A model generated the notes under the pieces. The model had not been told where the DNA came from, did no database searches, and saw only the letters and a program-made list of their open reading frames with translations. Position numbers and translations under genes: made by a program. A DNA stretch of 64,000 nucleotides. Source: Clostridiales bacterium. GTDB taxonomy: Bacteria > Bacillota > Clostridia > Saccharofermentanales > Saccharofermentanaceae. Of the stretch, positions 42,498 through 51,544 are shown piece after piece. How positions within the stretch are numbered: position 1 is the stretch's first letter; each line of letters opens with the position of its first letter. Location of the stretch: contig JAFZBN010000019.1 in NCBI GenBank assembly GCA_017561715.1, positions 1 through 64,000 of the forward strand. The letters run 5' to 3'.

Positions 42498-45400
42498 ATG
42501 AGTAATCAAGTTCGAAGAATCTTTTCGGAGAAAAAGAAGGAATTCGCTGTCGAAGCAGCCGGCCTTATGAAGGACGTGAAGTCCGATGTAGGCGTAAAGA
42601 CGATCGAGAGCGTTAGGATCTTCCACAGATACGATGTATCCGGACTGACCGATGAAGAATACGAGCTGGCAAAGAACGTCGTATTCTCCGAGCCGCCGGT
42701 AGACGTTGTTTATGACGAGACGATCGATACTTCCGGAAGCGCTTATGTTCTGGCGATCGAGTCCCTGCCGGGTCAGTACGACCAGCGCGCAGACTCCGCC
42801 GCGCAGTGCTGCCAGATCCTCACACAGAAGGAAAAGCCGCTCGTAAGAGTCGCAAGAGTGATCGTTTTCTACGGTACAGTTACAGATGACCAGAAGAAAG
42901 CCATTGCCAAGTACCTCATCAACCCGGTAGAAGCAAGAGAAGCTTCCCTTGAAAAGCCGGAGACACTTGAAGAGGTATTTGATGTTCCTTCCTCCGTTCC
43001 GACGATCGACGGATTCACGACAAAGTCCAAAGAAGAACTTTCTGAGCTCAGAAAGACATGGGGACTCGCAATGTCTGACGCGGATATCGCGTTCACACAG
43101 GAGTTCTTCCAGTCCATCAAGAGAGATCCGACCATGACGGAGATCCGTGTTTTGGATACTTACTGGTCTGACCACTGCCGTCACACAACATTCCTTACCG
43201 AGCTTACAGATGTAAAGATCGACGGCGACAGTGCTTTTGCCGAGGAACTCAAGAGCATCTACGCTGACTACCTCTCCACAAGAGAAGATGTTTACGGCGA
43301 GAGGATCTCCAAGAAGCCGGTATGCCTCATGGATGTCGCAACCATGGCGATGAGAAAACTCAAGAAGGACGGCAAGCTTGCCGATCTCGATGAGTCCGAA
43401 GAGATCAACGCCTGCTCCATCAAGATCCAGATCGATGTGGACGGCAAAAAAGAAGACTACGTTCTCATGTTCAAGAATGAGACACATAACCACCCGACGG
43501 AGATCGAACCGTTCGGTGGTGCGGCTACCTGCCTCGGTGGCGCGATCCGTGACCCGCTCTCCGGCCGTTCCTATGTATACCAGGCAATGCGTGTCACAGG
43601 TGCCGGCGACCCGACCGTTCCGGTTTCCATGACTCTCGAGGGTAAGCTTTCCCAGAAGAAACTCGTTCGTACGGCTGCAGCAGGTTACAGCTCCTATGGT
43701 AACCAGATCGGTCTGTGCACAGGTCACGTTGATGAGATCTATCACCCGGGTTATGTAGCCAAGAGAATGGAGATCGGTGCCGTTGTCGGTGCTGCTCCGG
43801 CTGACAATATCGTTCGTGTACGTCCGAGACCGGGCGACATCGTTGTTCTCCTTGGTGGTCGTACAGGCCGTGACGGTATCGGCGGTGCAACAGGTTCTTC
43901 CAAGGCGCACGATGAGAAGTCCGTTCTGACCTGCGGTTCTGAGGTTCAGAAGGGTAATCCGCCGACAGAAAGAAAGATCCAGAGACTGTTCCGTATTCCG
44001 GAAGTTTCCAAGATGATCCTCCGCTGCAATGACTTCGGTGCCGGCGGTGTATCCGTTGCGATCGGTGAGCTCGCTGACGGTCTTGCCATCGACCTCGATA
44101 AGGTCCCGAAGAAGTACGAAGGTCTTGATGGTACTGAGATCGCGATCTCCGAGTCTCAGGAGAGAATGGCGATCGTTATCGATCCGAAAGACGAGAAGAC
44201 ATTCTTCGAATACGCGGCAAAAGAAAACCTCGAAGCAACTGTAGTTGCCGTTGTTACCGAGGAGCCGGTCATGAAGATGACCTGGAAGGGCAACACGATC
44301 GTTGAACTCCCGAGATCCTTTATCGATACAAACGGTGCTTCCTCCTATGCGAAGGCAGAAGTTACCGAGCCTGATTTTGCAAACGGAATCATCGATAAGA
44401 CCGTTGAGTCTTATGTCGATGGCAACTTCGCAGAATCCGTTAAGGGCACGCTTTCTTCTCTGGACGGCTGCTCCAGAAAAGGTCTGGTTTCCAGATTCGA
44501 CGGTACGATCGGTGCAGGTACTGTCCTGATGCCGTTCGGCGGCCGCTACCAGCTGACACCTGAAGAAGGTATGGCATGTAAGATCCCGGTTGAAGAGGGC
44601 AAGACCAATGCCGTTTCCGTAATGGCTTATGGTTTCGATCCTTACTTCTCCGCATGGAGCCCGTTCCACGGTGCTTACCACGCTGTCACCGAGTCTCTCC
44701 TGAGACTTGCCGCTATGGGTGCTGATCCGTTCAAGGCAAGACTTACTTTCCAGGAGTACTTCGAGCGTATGGCAGGTGAGAAGTCCTGGGGCAAGCCGCT
44801 GTCCGCACTGCTCGGTGCATACAAGGCTCAGCTCGACTTCGGTACCGCGTCTATCGGCGGTAAGGACAGTATGTCCGGCTCCTTCAATGAACTGCACGTT
44901 CCGCCGACGCTGGTTTCTTTCGCAGTCGGCATGACAACCACCGATAAGGTCGTTTCTTCCACGCTTTCCGCAGCAGGAAAGAAGCTCTATGCCGTTAAGA
45001 TCCGTCGTGACGACAACGGCTGCTATGTTAAGGATCACGCGATCCGCGTCATGAAGTGCATGACTCAGATCCAGGATCGTGGACAGCTTCTCTGCGCAGG
45101 TGTTGTAAGATCCGCAGGTATCGCCGCTCGTGTTGCTCAGATGTGCATGGGTAACAAGCTCGGCTTTAAGTTCTCCGATAAGTTCGCTATGGAAGATCTG
45201 TTCAAGCATTCCTTCGGAACCGTTCTCCTTTGCGTAAGCGACGGAAACGCAGTAGAGAAGATCGAGCAGGTCGGCGGTAAGCTCCTCGGTGAGACAACAA
45301 ACGATAAGATGCTTTCTTATGGCGACGCTTCCATCTCGATCGATGACGCGATCAAGTCATTCGAGAGCAAGCTCGAGCCGATCTTCCCGACAACGGTCGA

Positions 45401-46280
45401 TGAAGGCGCTGCTGTTTCCTATGAGAAGGGTAATGTCGAAAAGAACGCGATCACGGCTCCGACGATCCTGACCTGCGCGAAGCCGAAGGTATTCATTCCG
45501 GTATTCCCAGGTACGAACTGCGAATACGATACGGCATTCGCATTCTCCCGCGCAGGAGCTCAGCCGGATGTTATGGTCATCCGTAACAGAAACTCCCAGG
45601 AGGTCGAGGATTCCTTCAAGGAGATGAGCGAGAGGATCAAGACAGCGAATATGATCATGATCCCGGGTGGTTTCTCCGCCGGTGACGAGCCGGAAGGATC
45701 CGGTAAGTTCATCGCTGCCGCTTTCAGAAACAACGCGGTGACAGAGTCCGTTCGTGACCTCCTCTTTAACAGAGACGGTCTGATGCTCGGTATCTGCAAC
45801 GGCTTCCAGGCGCTCATGAAGCTCGGACTTCTCCCGTACGGCGATATCCTGCCGCTCGAACACGACGGCCCGACACTCACATTTAACCGTATCGGCCGCC
45901 ACCAGAGCGCATATGTTTCTACGAAGATCGTTTCCAATAACTCTCCGTGGCTGTCCTTCACTAACGAAGGCGACACCTATGAGATCGCTATCTCCCACGG
46001 TGAAGGCCGCTTCTGCGGATCTGAAGAGCTTCTCAAGGAACTCTTCGCCAAGGGTCAGGTCGCAACACAATACGTTGACGCAGAAGGCAATCCGACAATG
46101 GATACCGCGTTCAACCCGAACGGCTCCATGTGCGCGATCGAAGGTATCATCTCTCCGAACGGACGTATCCTCGGTAAGATGGGTCACAGTGAACGTATGG
46201 GCAACGGCGTTGCCAAGAATATCCCGGGTGAGAAAGATCAGAAGATCTTCGAGGCCGGTGTACGGTACTTTGTAGGATGA
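42498..46280 (+). CDS. purL: Phosphoribosylformylglycinamidine synthase, single-chain type
   Basis: A 1260-residue enzyme for the fourth step of purine synthesis, with synthetase and glutaminase domains in one chain. The ATP and substrate site block is FKNETHNHPTEIEPFGGAAT near 320; GRTGRDGIGGATGSS near 455 and SIGGKDSMSG near 790 belong to the two synthetase halves. The C-terminal glutaminase begins near 995 (VFIPVFPGTNCEYD) and has the nucleophile Cys in GICNGFQ and the His in HGEGRF. Many Firmicutes carry the split purS-purQ-purL set, so the fused form is worth noting. It overlaps ksgA by 4 bases. Confidence 0.96.
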   Translation: MSNQVRRIFSEKKKEFAVEAAGLMKDVKSDVGVKTIESVRIFHRYDVSGLTDEEYELAKNVVFSEPPVDVVYDETIDTSGSAYVLAIESLPGQYDQRADSAAQCCQILTQKEKPLVRVARVIVFYGTVTDDQKKAIAKYLINPVEAREASLEKPETLEEVFDVPSSVPTIDGFTTKSKEELSELRKTWGLAMSDADIAFTQEFFQSIKRDPTMTEIRVLDTYWSDHCRHTTFLTELTDVKIDGDSAFAEELKSIYADYLSTREDVYGERISKKPVCLMDVATMAMRKLKKDGKLADLDESEEINACSIKIQIDVDGKKEDYVLMFKNETHNHPTEIEPFGGAATCLGGAIRDPLSGRSYVYQAMRVTGAGDPTVPVSMTLEGKLSQKKLVRTAAAGYSSYGNQIGLCTGHVDEIYHPGYVAKRMEIGAVVGAAPADNIVRVRPRPGDIVVLLGGRTGRDGIGGATGSSKAHDEKSVLTCGSEVQKGNPPTERKIQRLFRIPEVSKMILRCNDFGAGGVSVAIGELADGLAIDLDKVPKKYEGLDGTEIAISESQERMAIVIDPKDEKTFFEYAAKENLEATVVAVVTEEPVMKMTWKGNTIVELPRSFIDTNGASSYAKAEVTEPDFANGIIDKTVESYVDGNFAESVKGTLSSLDGCSRKGLVSRFDGTIGAGTVLMPFGGRYQLTPEEGMACKIPVEEGKTNAVSVMAYGFDPYFSAWSPFHGAYHAVTESLLRLAAMGADPFKARLTFQEYFERMAGEKSWGKPLSALLGAYKAQLDFGTASIGGKDSMSGSFNELHVPPTLVSFAVGMTTTDKVVSSTLSAAGKKLYAVKIRRDDNGCYVKDHAIRVMKCMTQIQDRGQLLCAGVVRSAGIAARVAQMCMGNKLGFKFSDKFAMEDLFKHSFGTVLLCVSDGNAVEKIEQVGGKLLGETTNDKMLSYGDASISIDDAIKSFESKLEPIFPTTVDEGAAVSYEKGNVEKNAITAPTILTCAKPKVFIPVFPGTNCEYDTAFAFSRAGAQPDVMVIRNRNSQEVEDSFKEMSERIKTANMIMIPGGFSAGDEPEGSGKFIAAAFRNNAVTESVRDLLFNRDGLMLGICNGFQALMKLGLLPYGDILPLEHDGPTLTFNRIGRHQSAYVSTKIVSNNSPWLSFTNEGDTYEIAISHGEGRFCGSEELLKELFAKGQVATQYVDAEGNPTMDTAFNPNGSMCAIEGIISPNGRILGKMGHSERMGNGVAKNIPGEKDQKIFEAGVRYFVG

Positions 46281-47107
46281 ATAAACAGGAAGTTCTGTCC
46301 ATACTCGACGAGTTCGGCTTTCAAGCAAAGAAAAGCCTGGGGCAGAATTTTCTCTGTAACGAAGAAGTGATCGGGGATATCCTCGATCTGGCGCAACTTG
46401 ATAAAACCACGACATGCCTTGAGATCGGTCCCGGTCTCGGGGCATTGTCCGAAAAGGCCGTTTTATCGGCAGGGAATTATGTCGCGGTCGAGATCGATAC
46501 GAGATTTCAGCCGAGACTTACAAAGGTCATTGAGGAATGTGGCGGAAAGGTCGTCTACAAGGACTATCTGGCGCTTCAAAAGGAAGATCTTCCGGATCCG
46601 TCTTTTGCTCCTGATGTGATCCTTTCGAACTTGCCGTATTATGTCATGACGCCGATCATGCTGAAGGTCATGAAGGATTTCCCTTCGTGTCGAAAGATGG
46701 TCTATATGGTCGAAGAAGAAGCACTCGACCGCATCATGGCAAAACCGAAGACCAAGCAGTACGGCCCGCTTTCGGTCGTTACGGAGCTTTTCGGAAAGAA
46801 GAGAAAATGCTTCACCGTTGATTCGGGATCATTTTATCCCGCGCCGAATACTCTTTCCGCTGTCATTGAGATCACGGCGGAAGAGGAGCGGGAATGGGAT
46901 CCCGGCATCATCGATTTTACGGAAAGTGCTTTTGCATTAAGAAGAAAGACACTGGTCAACAGTCTGTCGTCTTCCGGAAAATACAGTAAGGATGAGATCG
47001 TTTCCTCGCTGAAAGCACTTGGGAAGAAAGAAACAGTGAGAACGGAAGAACTTTTGCCGACGGAGATCATGCAGTTGTATGAGATCTTAAGCTCGGAGAA
47101 AGGATGA
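46277..47107 (+). CDS. rsmA: 16S rRNA adenine dimethyltransferase KsgA
   Basis: A 276-residue methyltransferase that dimethylates two adenines near the 3' end of 16S rRNA. SAM motif LEIGPGLGALSEK is near 53, the catalytic NLPYY near 115, and AKKSLGQNFL at the start is the family N-terminus. It begins in an ATGA overlap with purL and ends in another overlap with the next gene, so translation is probably coupled. Confidence 0.95.
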   Translation: MNKQEVLSILDEFGFQAKKSLGQNFLCNEEVIGDILDLAQLDKTTTCLEIGPGLGALSEKAVLSAGNYVAVEIDTRFQPRLTKVIEECGGKVVYKDYLALQKEDLPDPSFAPDVILSNLPYYVMTPIMLKVMKDFPSCRKMVYMVEEEALDRIMAKPKTKQYGPLSVVTELFGKKRKCFTVDSGSFYPAPNTLSAVIEITAEEEREWDPGIIDFTESAFALRRKTLVNSLSSSGKYSKDEIVSSLKALGKKETVRTEELLPTEIMQLYEILSSEKG

Positions 47108-47589
47108 ACAACATGGCATATGAGCGTATATCGGATTCGCTTTTTGAGAAGTATTCTTCGGAAGGCGGAAAAATGAAGCCGAAGAAGAGTAAGAAGCCGG
47201 ACAAGCCGGTTCTTGCCGAGTATCTTCAGCTTCCGAGAGACACCGATAATAAGCCGAAGAAAAAAGTGAAGAAGGGCGAAGCGGAGAAGTTCCCTCAGAC
47301 GATCAATGTCAGGATCGCCGGCATGACGTATCGTTTTCATGTTGATTCTGAAGTAGAGAAGGCAAAGACTATGTACTGCGCTAAGATCGCGAATGATCTT
47401 CTGACAGAGACATTGAACGACAACCCGCAGATCCCGACAAATCAGGCTTTGATCTTAGCTTATATGGAAGCTTGCTTCCGCTGGCAGAGCGCCGTGCATC
47501 AGTCTGAATCCGAAAAACCGAAGGAAGAACCGCTCCTTCCGCTCGAACAGTATTGTAAAGAAAACAACATTCCGAAGGAGATACTATGA
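47104..47589 (+). CDS. ZapA-like cell division protein with a basic N-terminal extension
   Basis: A 161-residue protein. The C-terminal 90 residues fit ZapA, which bundles FtsZ filaments: INVRIAGMTYRFHVDSEVEKA, then NPQIPTNQALILAYMEACFRW, a coiled helix. Residues 1-60 are Lys-rich and unusual (KPKKSKKPDKP, KPKKKVKKGEAEK); most ZapA proteins lack such an extension. It overlaps ksgA and the U32 gene by 4 bases each. ZapA is often next to U32 genes in Clostridia, which supports the call. Confidence 0.7.
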   Translation: MNNMAYERISDSLFEKYSSEGGKMKPKKSKKPDKPVLAEYLQLPRDTDNKPKKKVKKGEAEKFPQTINVRIAGMTYRFHVDSEVEKAKTMYCAKIANDLLTETLNDNPQIPTNQALILAYMEACFRWQSAVHQSESEKPKEEPLLPLEQYCKENNIPKEIL

Positions 47590-50027
47590 AAAAACCGGAA
47601 CTTCTGGCCCCCGCGGGCTCCATGTCTACACTGAAAGCTGCGGTGGATGCCGGGGCGGACGCGGTATACCTCGGATTAAACCAGTATAACGCGCGTATGC
47701 ACGCGGACAACTTCACGTGGGAAACACTGCGTGAGGCACTTGACTACGCGCATCTTCGTAATTCGAAAGTCTATATCACGCTGAATACTTTGATCGATGA
47801 CGATGAGATGATGGATGCCGTGGAACTGGCTCTTCACGCCTATATGATGGGCGCAGACGCTTTCCTTGTGCAGGATAAGGGTCTTGCTTCGTATCTTGCC
47901 GAATATCTTCCGCAGATCCCGCTGCACGCCAGCACGCAGATGAACGTCTTTTCTCTGACGCAGTCTGAAGAGATGAAGAAGCTCGGAATGGAACGTGTGG
48001 TCTTACCGCGTGAGCTTTCCATGGACGAGATCCGCGCAAGAGCGGAGCTTTTCCATGAGAACGATATCGAAGTCGAGGTCTTCGTGCATGGCGCCATGTG
48101 CGTCTGCTATTCGGGACTCTGCCTTTTCAGCGCGATGAATAAATCCGGATCCCGTTCCGGTAACAGAGGTTCCTGCGCGCAGCCTTGCCGCCAGAGCTAC
48201 CAGCTCTTCGATGGAAACCGGGAGATCTCTGTTTCGGGAAAAGCGATCCGAACCGGAAAGCTGCTTTCCCCGAAGGATCAGTCTGCGCTTCCTTATCTTC
48301 GCGAACTGATGAGCATCGGTGTCGATTCACTTAAGATCGAAGGCCGTATGAGAGACGAGCAGTATGTTACCGCAGTTGTTTCCGCATACAGAAAGATGAT
48401 CGACGCGATCTGTGCGGACAGGGATTCCAAAGAAGTCCTTGAAGAAGTGAAGAACGATCTTCTGATCACATTTAACCGTGGCGGCGACTTTACCACACAG
48501 TATATGCAGGGCAAAAAAGGCCCGGATTATCTTTCCGGCGAATATGTCGGTAAATACGGTCTTTTCTGGGGCGACGTCATTTCCGTAAATGCAAAAGCGG
48601 GTACGATCAGTGTCAGATCTTTTCTGCCGGATCCGCCGGAAAAAGGTGATTTCCTGTCGATCCGCGATAAGGAAGAAGAGATCGCCAGTTTCCCGGTCGG
48701 TAAGATCGAAGTCGAAAGAGATGCCGCTGTTGTAAAAGGACTTCACCCGGACGCGATCGCCAAGCTTTCTCGTGGCATGTCGGTCTATCGTATGAGCAAG
48801 AAGATCGAGATCCCGAAGGATAAGATCAGAAGAACTCCGATAAACGGTGTTTTCAGAAAAGACGGGGACATGTACGAGTTCTTCGTTGAGGTGTCGGAAG
48901 GTGCTTTTACCAAAGTATCGGCATCCTGTAAGACCGAGGCGCAGGATCTCGGAGACAGTGAGCCGCTTTCCTGGGAAAGAACCGAAGAACAGCTTCGAAA
49001 GACCGGACAGACTCCATTTACTTTCTTAAAGATCGAAAAAGAAGGGGACTTCCCGATCCACCTTCGTATTTCCAATATCAACGCGCTTCGAAGAGACGCG
49101 ATGGCATTCCTTGCCGAAGCGATCCTTGAGAAGCAGACGGAAGGAAGAAGGCGTGATTTCAGTTCGAATGAAGAACCGGAGATGACATCCGTGAAGCCGG
49201 AAAAGGCGCAGATCGTTATCGCTGATTATATTGATATGGGAAGGATCACCGGCGGTTATGACTGCGGCGCGGATCTTTACGTATTCTCCGCGCTTCAGAT
49301 CACGAGATCCGGACGCATCCGCTACATCGACGAGCTTCTCTCCATAGAGCCGGAAGCGAAAGTCGCGCTTCGTGTTCCGGGAGCGTATAAAGATGACATG
49401 CTCGAGGTGATCTCTAAAGCATATGATCTGATGAAGTCCCATGCGGGTAAGCGCTTCGTAGGATTCTTCGGATCGAATATCGATGAGAAGACCGTAGGAC
49501 TTACGGCGGGCGCGAATATCTACAATCGTTTTACCGTAAGATATGCTTCGGCAAAAGCCCTCGATTATCTGTATCTTTCTTATGAGCTTACCGATGATCA
49601 GGTCAGAAAACTGGCAGTGTCCTTAAGTTCGGATGATCTTTCTTCTTATCTCTGCGTGCACCGCTATGGACCGATCGAATGGATGCAGTCTGAATTCTGT
49701 CCGCTCGGACGCCATCAGGCACACTGCTCGATCTGTCGTGATCATCCGGAAGTATCTCTTTGCGAGAAAAGTTCCGAAAAGAGTGATATGCATCACGACG
49801 ACCGACTCGATATCGTATGTTATCCGGGTGCCTGCAGAGCTGATCTTTTCGGCAACGCGAGAAACATCATTTCGGCAGAGACCGTTTCGGAGATGGTAAT
49901 GATGGGTATCCCGACCGCGTCGGTGGTTCGCTTTATGAATGAAGATCAGGAAGAAAGACGAATGGTCGTTGATTCGCTTTCGGATATGGATATCGATGAT
50001 GAAGGAGAAGAATGGTATGAGTACTGA
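47586..50027 (+). CDS. Peptidase U32 family protein with DUF3656 region
   Basis: An 813-residue protein. The U32 TIM-barrel part (about 1-330) has LLAPAGSMSTLKAAVDAGAD at the start and the family signature EVFVHGAMCVCYSGLCLFSA near 160, followed by the Cys pair NRGSCAQPCRQSY. Relatives act in tRNA or 23S rRNA hydroxylation and in collagen degradation; RlhA-like activity is the more likely role in a free-standing gene, but not shown. The rest includes the DUF3656 region and a late Cys-rich segment (EFCPLGRHQAHCSICRDH). It overlaps dut by 11 bases. Confidence 0.88.
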   Translation: MKKPELLAPAGSMSTLKAAVDAGADAVYLGLNQYNARMHADNFTWETLREALDYAHLRNSKVYITLNTLIDDDEMMDAVELALHAYMMGADAFLVQDKGLASYLAEYLPQIPLHASTQMNVFSLTQSEEMKKLGMERVVLPRELSMDEIRARAELFHENDIEVEVFVHGAMCVCYSGLCLFSAMNKSGSRSGNRGSCAQPCRQSYQLFDGNREISVSGKAIRTGKLLSPKDQSALPYLRELMSIGVDSLKIEGRMRDEQYVTAVVSAYRKMIDAICADRDSKEVLEEVKNDLLITFNRGGDFTTQYMQGKKGPDYLSGEYVGKYGLFWGDVISVNAKAGTISVRSFLPDPPEKGDFLSIRDKEEEIASFPVGKIEVERDAAVVKGLHPDAIAKLSRGMSVYRMSKKIEIPKDKIRRTPINGVFRKDGDMYEFFVEVSEGAFTKVSASCKTEAQDLGDSEPLSWERTEEQLRKTGQTPFTFLKIEKEGDFPIHLRISNINALRRDAMAFLAEAILEKQTEGRRRDFSSNEEPEMTSVKPEKAQIVIADYIDMGRITGGYDCGADLYVFSALQITRSGRIRYIDELLSIEPEAKVALRVPGAYKDDMLEVISKAYDLMKSHAGKRFVGFFGSNIDEKTVGLTAGANIYNRFTVRYASAKALDYLYLSYELTDDQVRKLAVSLSSDDLSSYLCVHRYGPIEWMQSEFCPLGRHQAHCSICRDHPEVSLCEKSSEKSDMHHDDRLDIVCYPGACRADLFGNARNIISAETVSEMVMMGIPTASVVRFMNEDQEERRMVVDSLSDMDIDDEGEEWYEY

Positions 50028-50508
50028 GATCTATGTAGAACGGATGAATGAAGATGCCGTGCTTCCGTCGTACGCACATGACGGAGATGCGGGTATGGAC
50101 CTCTATAGCACTGAGGATGTGCTCCTCGCGCCTGGTGAAACCAAGCTGATCCATACGGGTCTTAAGTTTGCCATTCCTGTGGGTTATGAAGTCCAGATCC
50201 GCCCGAGAAGCGGTCTTTCCCTGAATACTCCGCTTCGTATCCCGAATGCTCCGGGAACGATCGACAGCGGTTACAGAGGAGAGATCTGCATCATCCTCGA
50301 GAACACTTCTCCCGAAAAATACGCTGATGCCCCGGTGCTTTTCGCTACGGATAAGGGAAACAAAAAAGGCCCGTATCAGATCAAGAAGGGCGACCGTATC
50401 GCGCAGATGGTCTTCGCGAAATACGAGAAAACGGAGTTCGTCATGACGGAGAACGTTGAAACTATCGGTATAAACCGAGAAGGCGGTTTCGGTTCGACCG
50501 GAGTGTGA
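50017..50508 (+). CDS. dut: dUTP diphosphatase
   Basis: A 163-residue trimeric-type dUTPase that hydrolyses dUTP to dUMP. Motifs are DGDAGMDLYS (I), RPRSGLSLNTPL (II), GTIDSGYRGEICIIL (III), IKKGDRIAQMVF (IV) and REGGFGSTGV (V). About 18 extra residues (KYADAPVLFATDKGNKKG) are inserted between motifs III and IV compared with the usual 145-150-residue form. The ATG at 50017 follows GAAGGAGAAG inside the end of the U32 gene. Confidence 0.95.
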   Translation: MSTEIYVERMNEDAVLPSYAHDGDAGMDLYSTEDVLLAPGETKLIHTGLKFAIPVGYEVQIRPRSGLSLNTPLRIPNAPGTIDSGYRGEICIILENTSPEKYADAPVLFATDKGNKKGPYQIKKGDRIAQMVFAKYEKTEFVMTENVETIGINREGGFGSTGV

Positions 50509-50554
50509 TTCTTGTGGTAAAATGGACTAATTCTGAAGAAGGGCGAGAAAAGAC

Positions 50555-51535
50555 ATGCTGAATATCTACATATCGGAAGAAGTGAAGACAAAAACCGACA
50601 GAACCGTCAGCAAGATCCGCAAGACAGACAAGATCTGTGATGACTGCTGGATCAATCTTTTTGCGCCTACCGATGAAGAGATCGAGATGCTGGTGGAAAA
50701 ATACGATGTGCCGGAAGAGTTCCTCAGAAATCCTTTGGATGACGAGGAGAGACCGCGTATCGATACAGATGAGGATACGGATTCTCTTCTGATGATCGTG
50801 GACATTCCGCATGTCCAGGACGATGATCACCCGGATCTTCTGGAGACCGTTCCGCTCGGCATCATCATCAAAAAGAGACAGATCATTACGGTATCGCTTC
50901 GAGACGTTCCGATGCTGAAGGCATTCACGGAGAATCAGGTGAAGGACTTAAAAGTCGGCTACAGAAACCGTTTCGCGATCCAGATCATGAACGCCGCCGC
51001 GGGTGAGTATCTGCGCCTTCTGCGTCAGGTCGACAAGAGCATCGAGTCCTCGGAGAAAGAACTTGCGAAGATCACTACAAATAAGGAACTTTACAGACTT
51101 CTTGACCTATCTAAGACCTTGGTCTACTTTTCGACTTCATTGAAGTCTGATGAAGCAGTACTTGAGAAACTGAATCACGGTCCGACGACGATCCGTCAGT
51201 ACGAAGAGGATGAAGAACTCTTAGACGACGTTATCATCGAGTTTAAGCAGGCAGAACAGATGGCGGATATCTACATGTCCGTCGTAAGCCATACACTCGA
51301 CGCGTACGCTTCGATCATCAACAATAACATGAACGACATCATGAAGATCATGGCTGCCGCGACGATCGCGCTTTCCGTTCCTACGATCATTTCCAGCTTC
51401 TTCGGACAGAACTGTCCGATGCCCTGGGATGCCGAGTTTGCAACTAAGCCCGTTCCGTTCTTTATTCTTCTGCTTTCCGGTATCTTCAGTATCGGAATCG
51501 CTGTTGTGATCCTTCGAAAGCACCGTATGTTGTAA
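50555..51535 (+). CDS. CorA-like Mg2+/divalent cation transporter with a GQN pore motif
   Basis: A 326-residue protein with a long cytoplasmic N-domain, a long helix (about 170-270) and two C-terminal membrane helices. In CorA channels the first helix ends in the GMN selectivity motif; here the sequence is SSFFGQNCPMPW, with GQN at 284-286. The second helix is FILLLSGIFSIGIAVVIL, ending in a basic tail. The fold assignment is firm, the ion less so, because the Met at the motif is replaced. Confidence 0.88.
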   Translation: MLNIYISEEVKTKTDRTVSKIRKTDKICDDCWINLFAPTDEEIEMLVEKYDVPEEFLRNPLDDEERPRIDTDEDTDSLLMIVDIPHVQDDDHPDLLETVPLGIIIKKRQIITVSLRDVPMLKAFTENQVKDLKVGYRNRFAIQIMNAAAGEYLRLLRQVDKSIESSEKELAKITTNKELYRLLDLSKTLVYFSTSLKSDEAVLEKLNHGPTTIRQYEEDEELLDDVIIEFKQAEQMADIYMSVVSHTLDAYASIINNNMNDIMKIMAAATIALSVPTIISSFFGQNCPMPWDAEFATKPVPFFILLLSGIFSIGIAVVILRKHRML

Positions 51536-51544
51536 GAGGTGAAA

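Noticed and set aside
42378..45209. A 943-codon open frame on the minus strand across purL
   Set aside because: It is antisense to a full-length purL with all motifs. Its protein has no family pattern and its stop-free state follows from purL codon choice.
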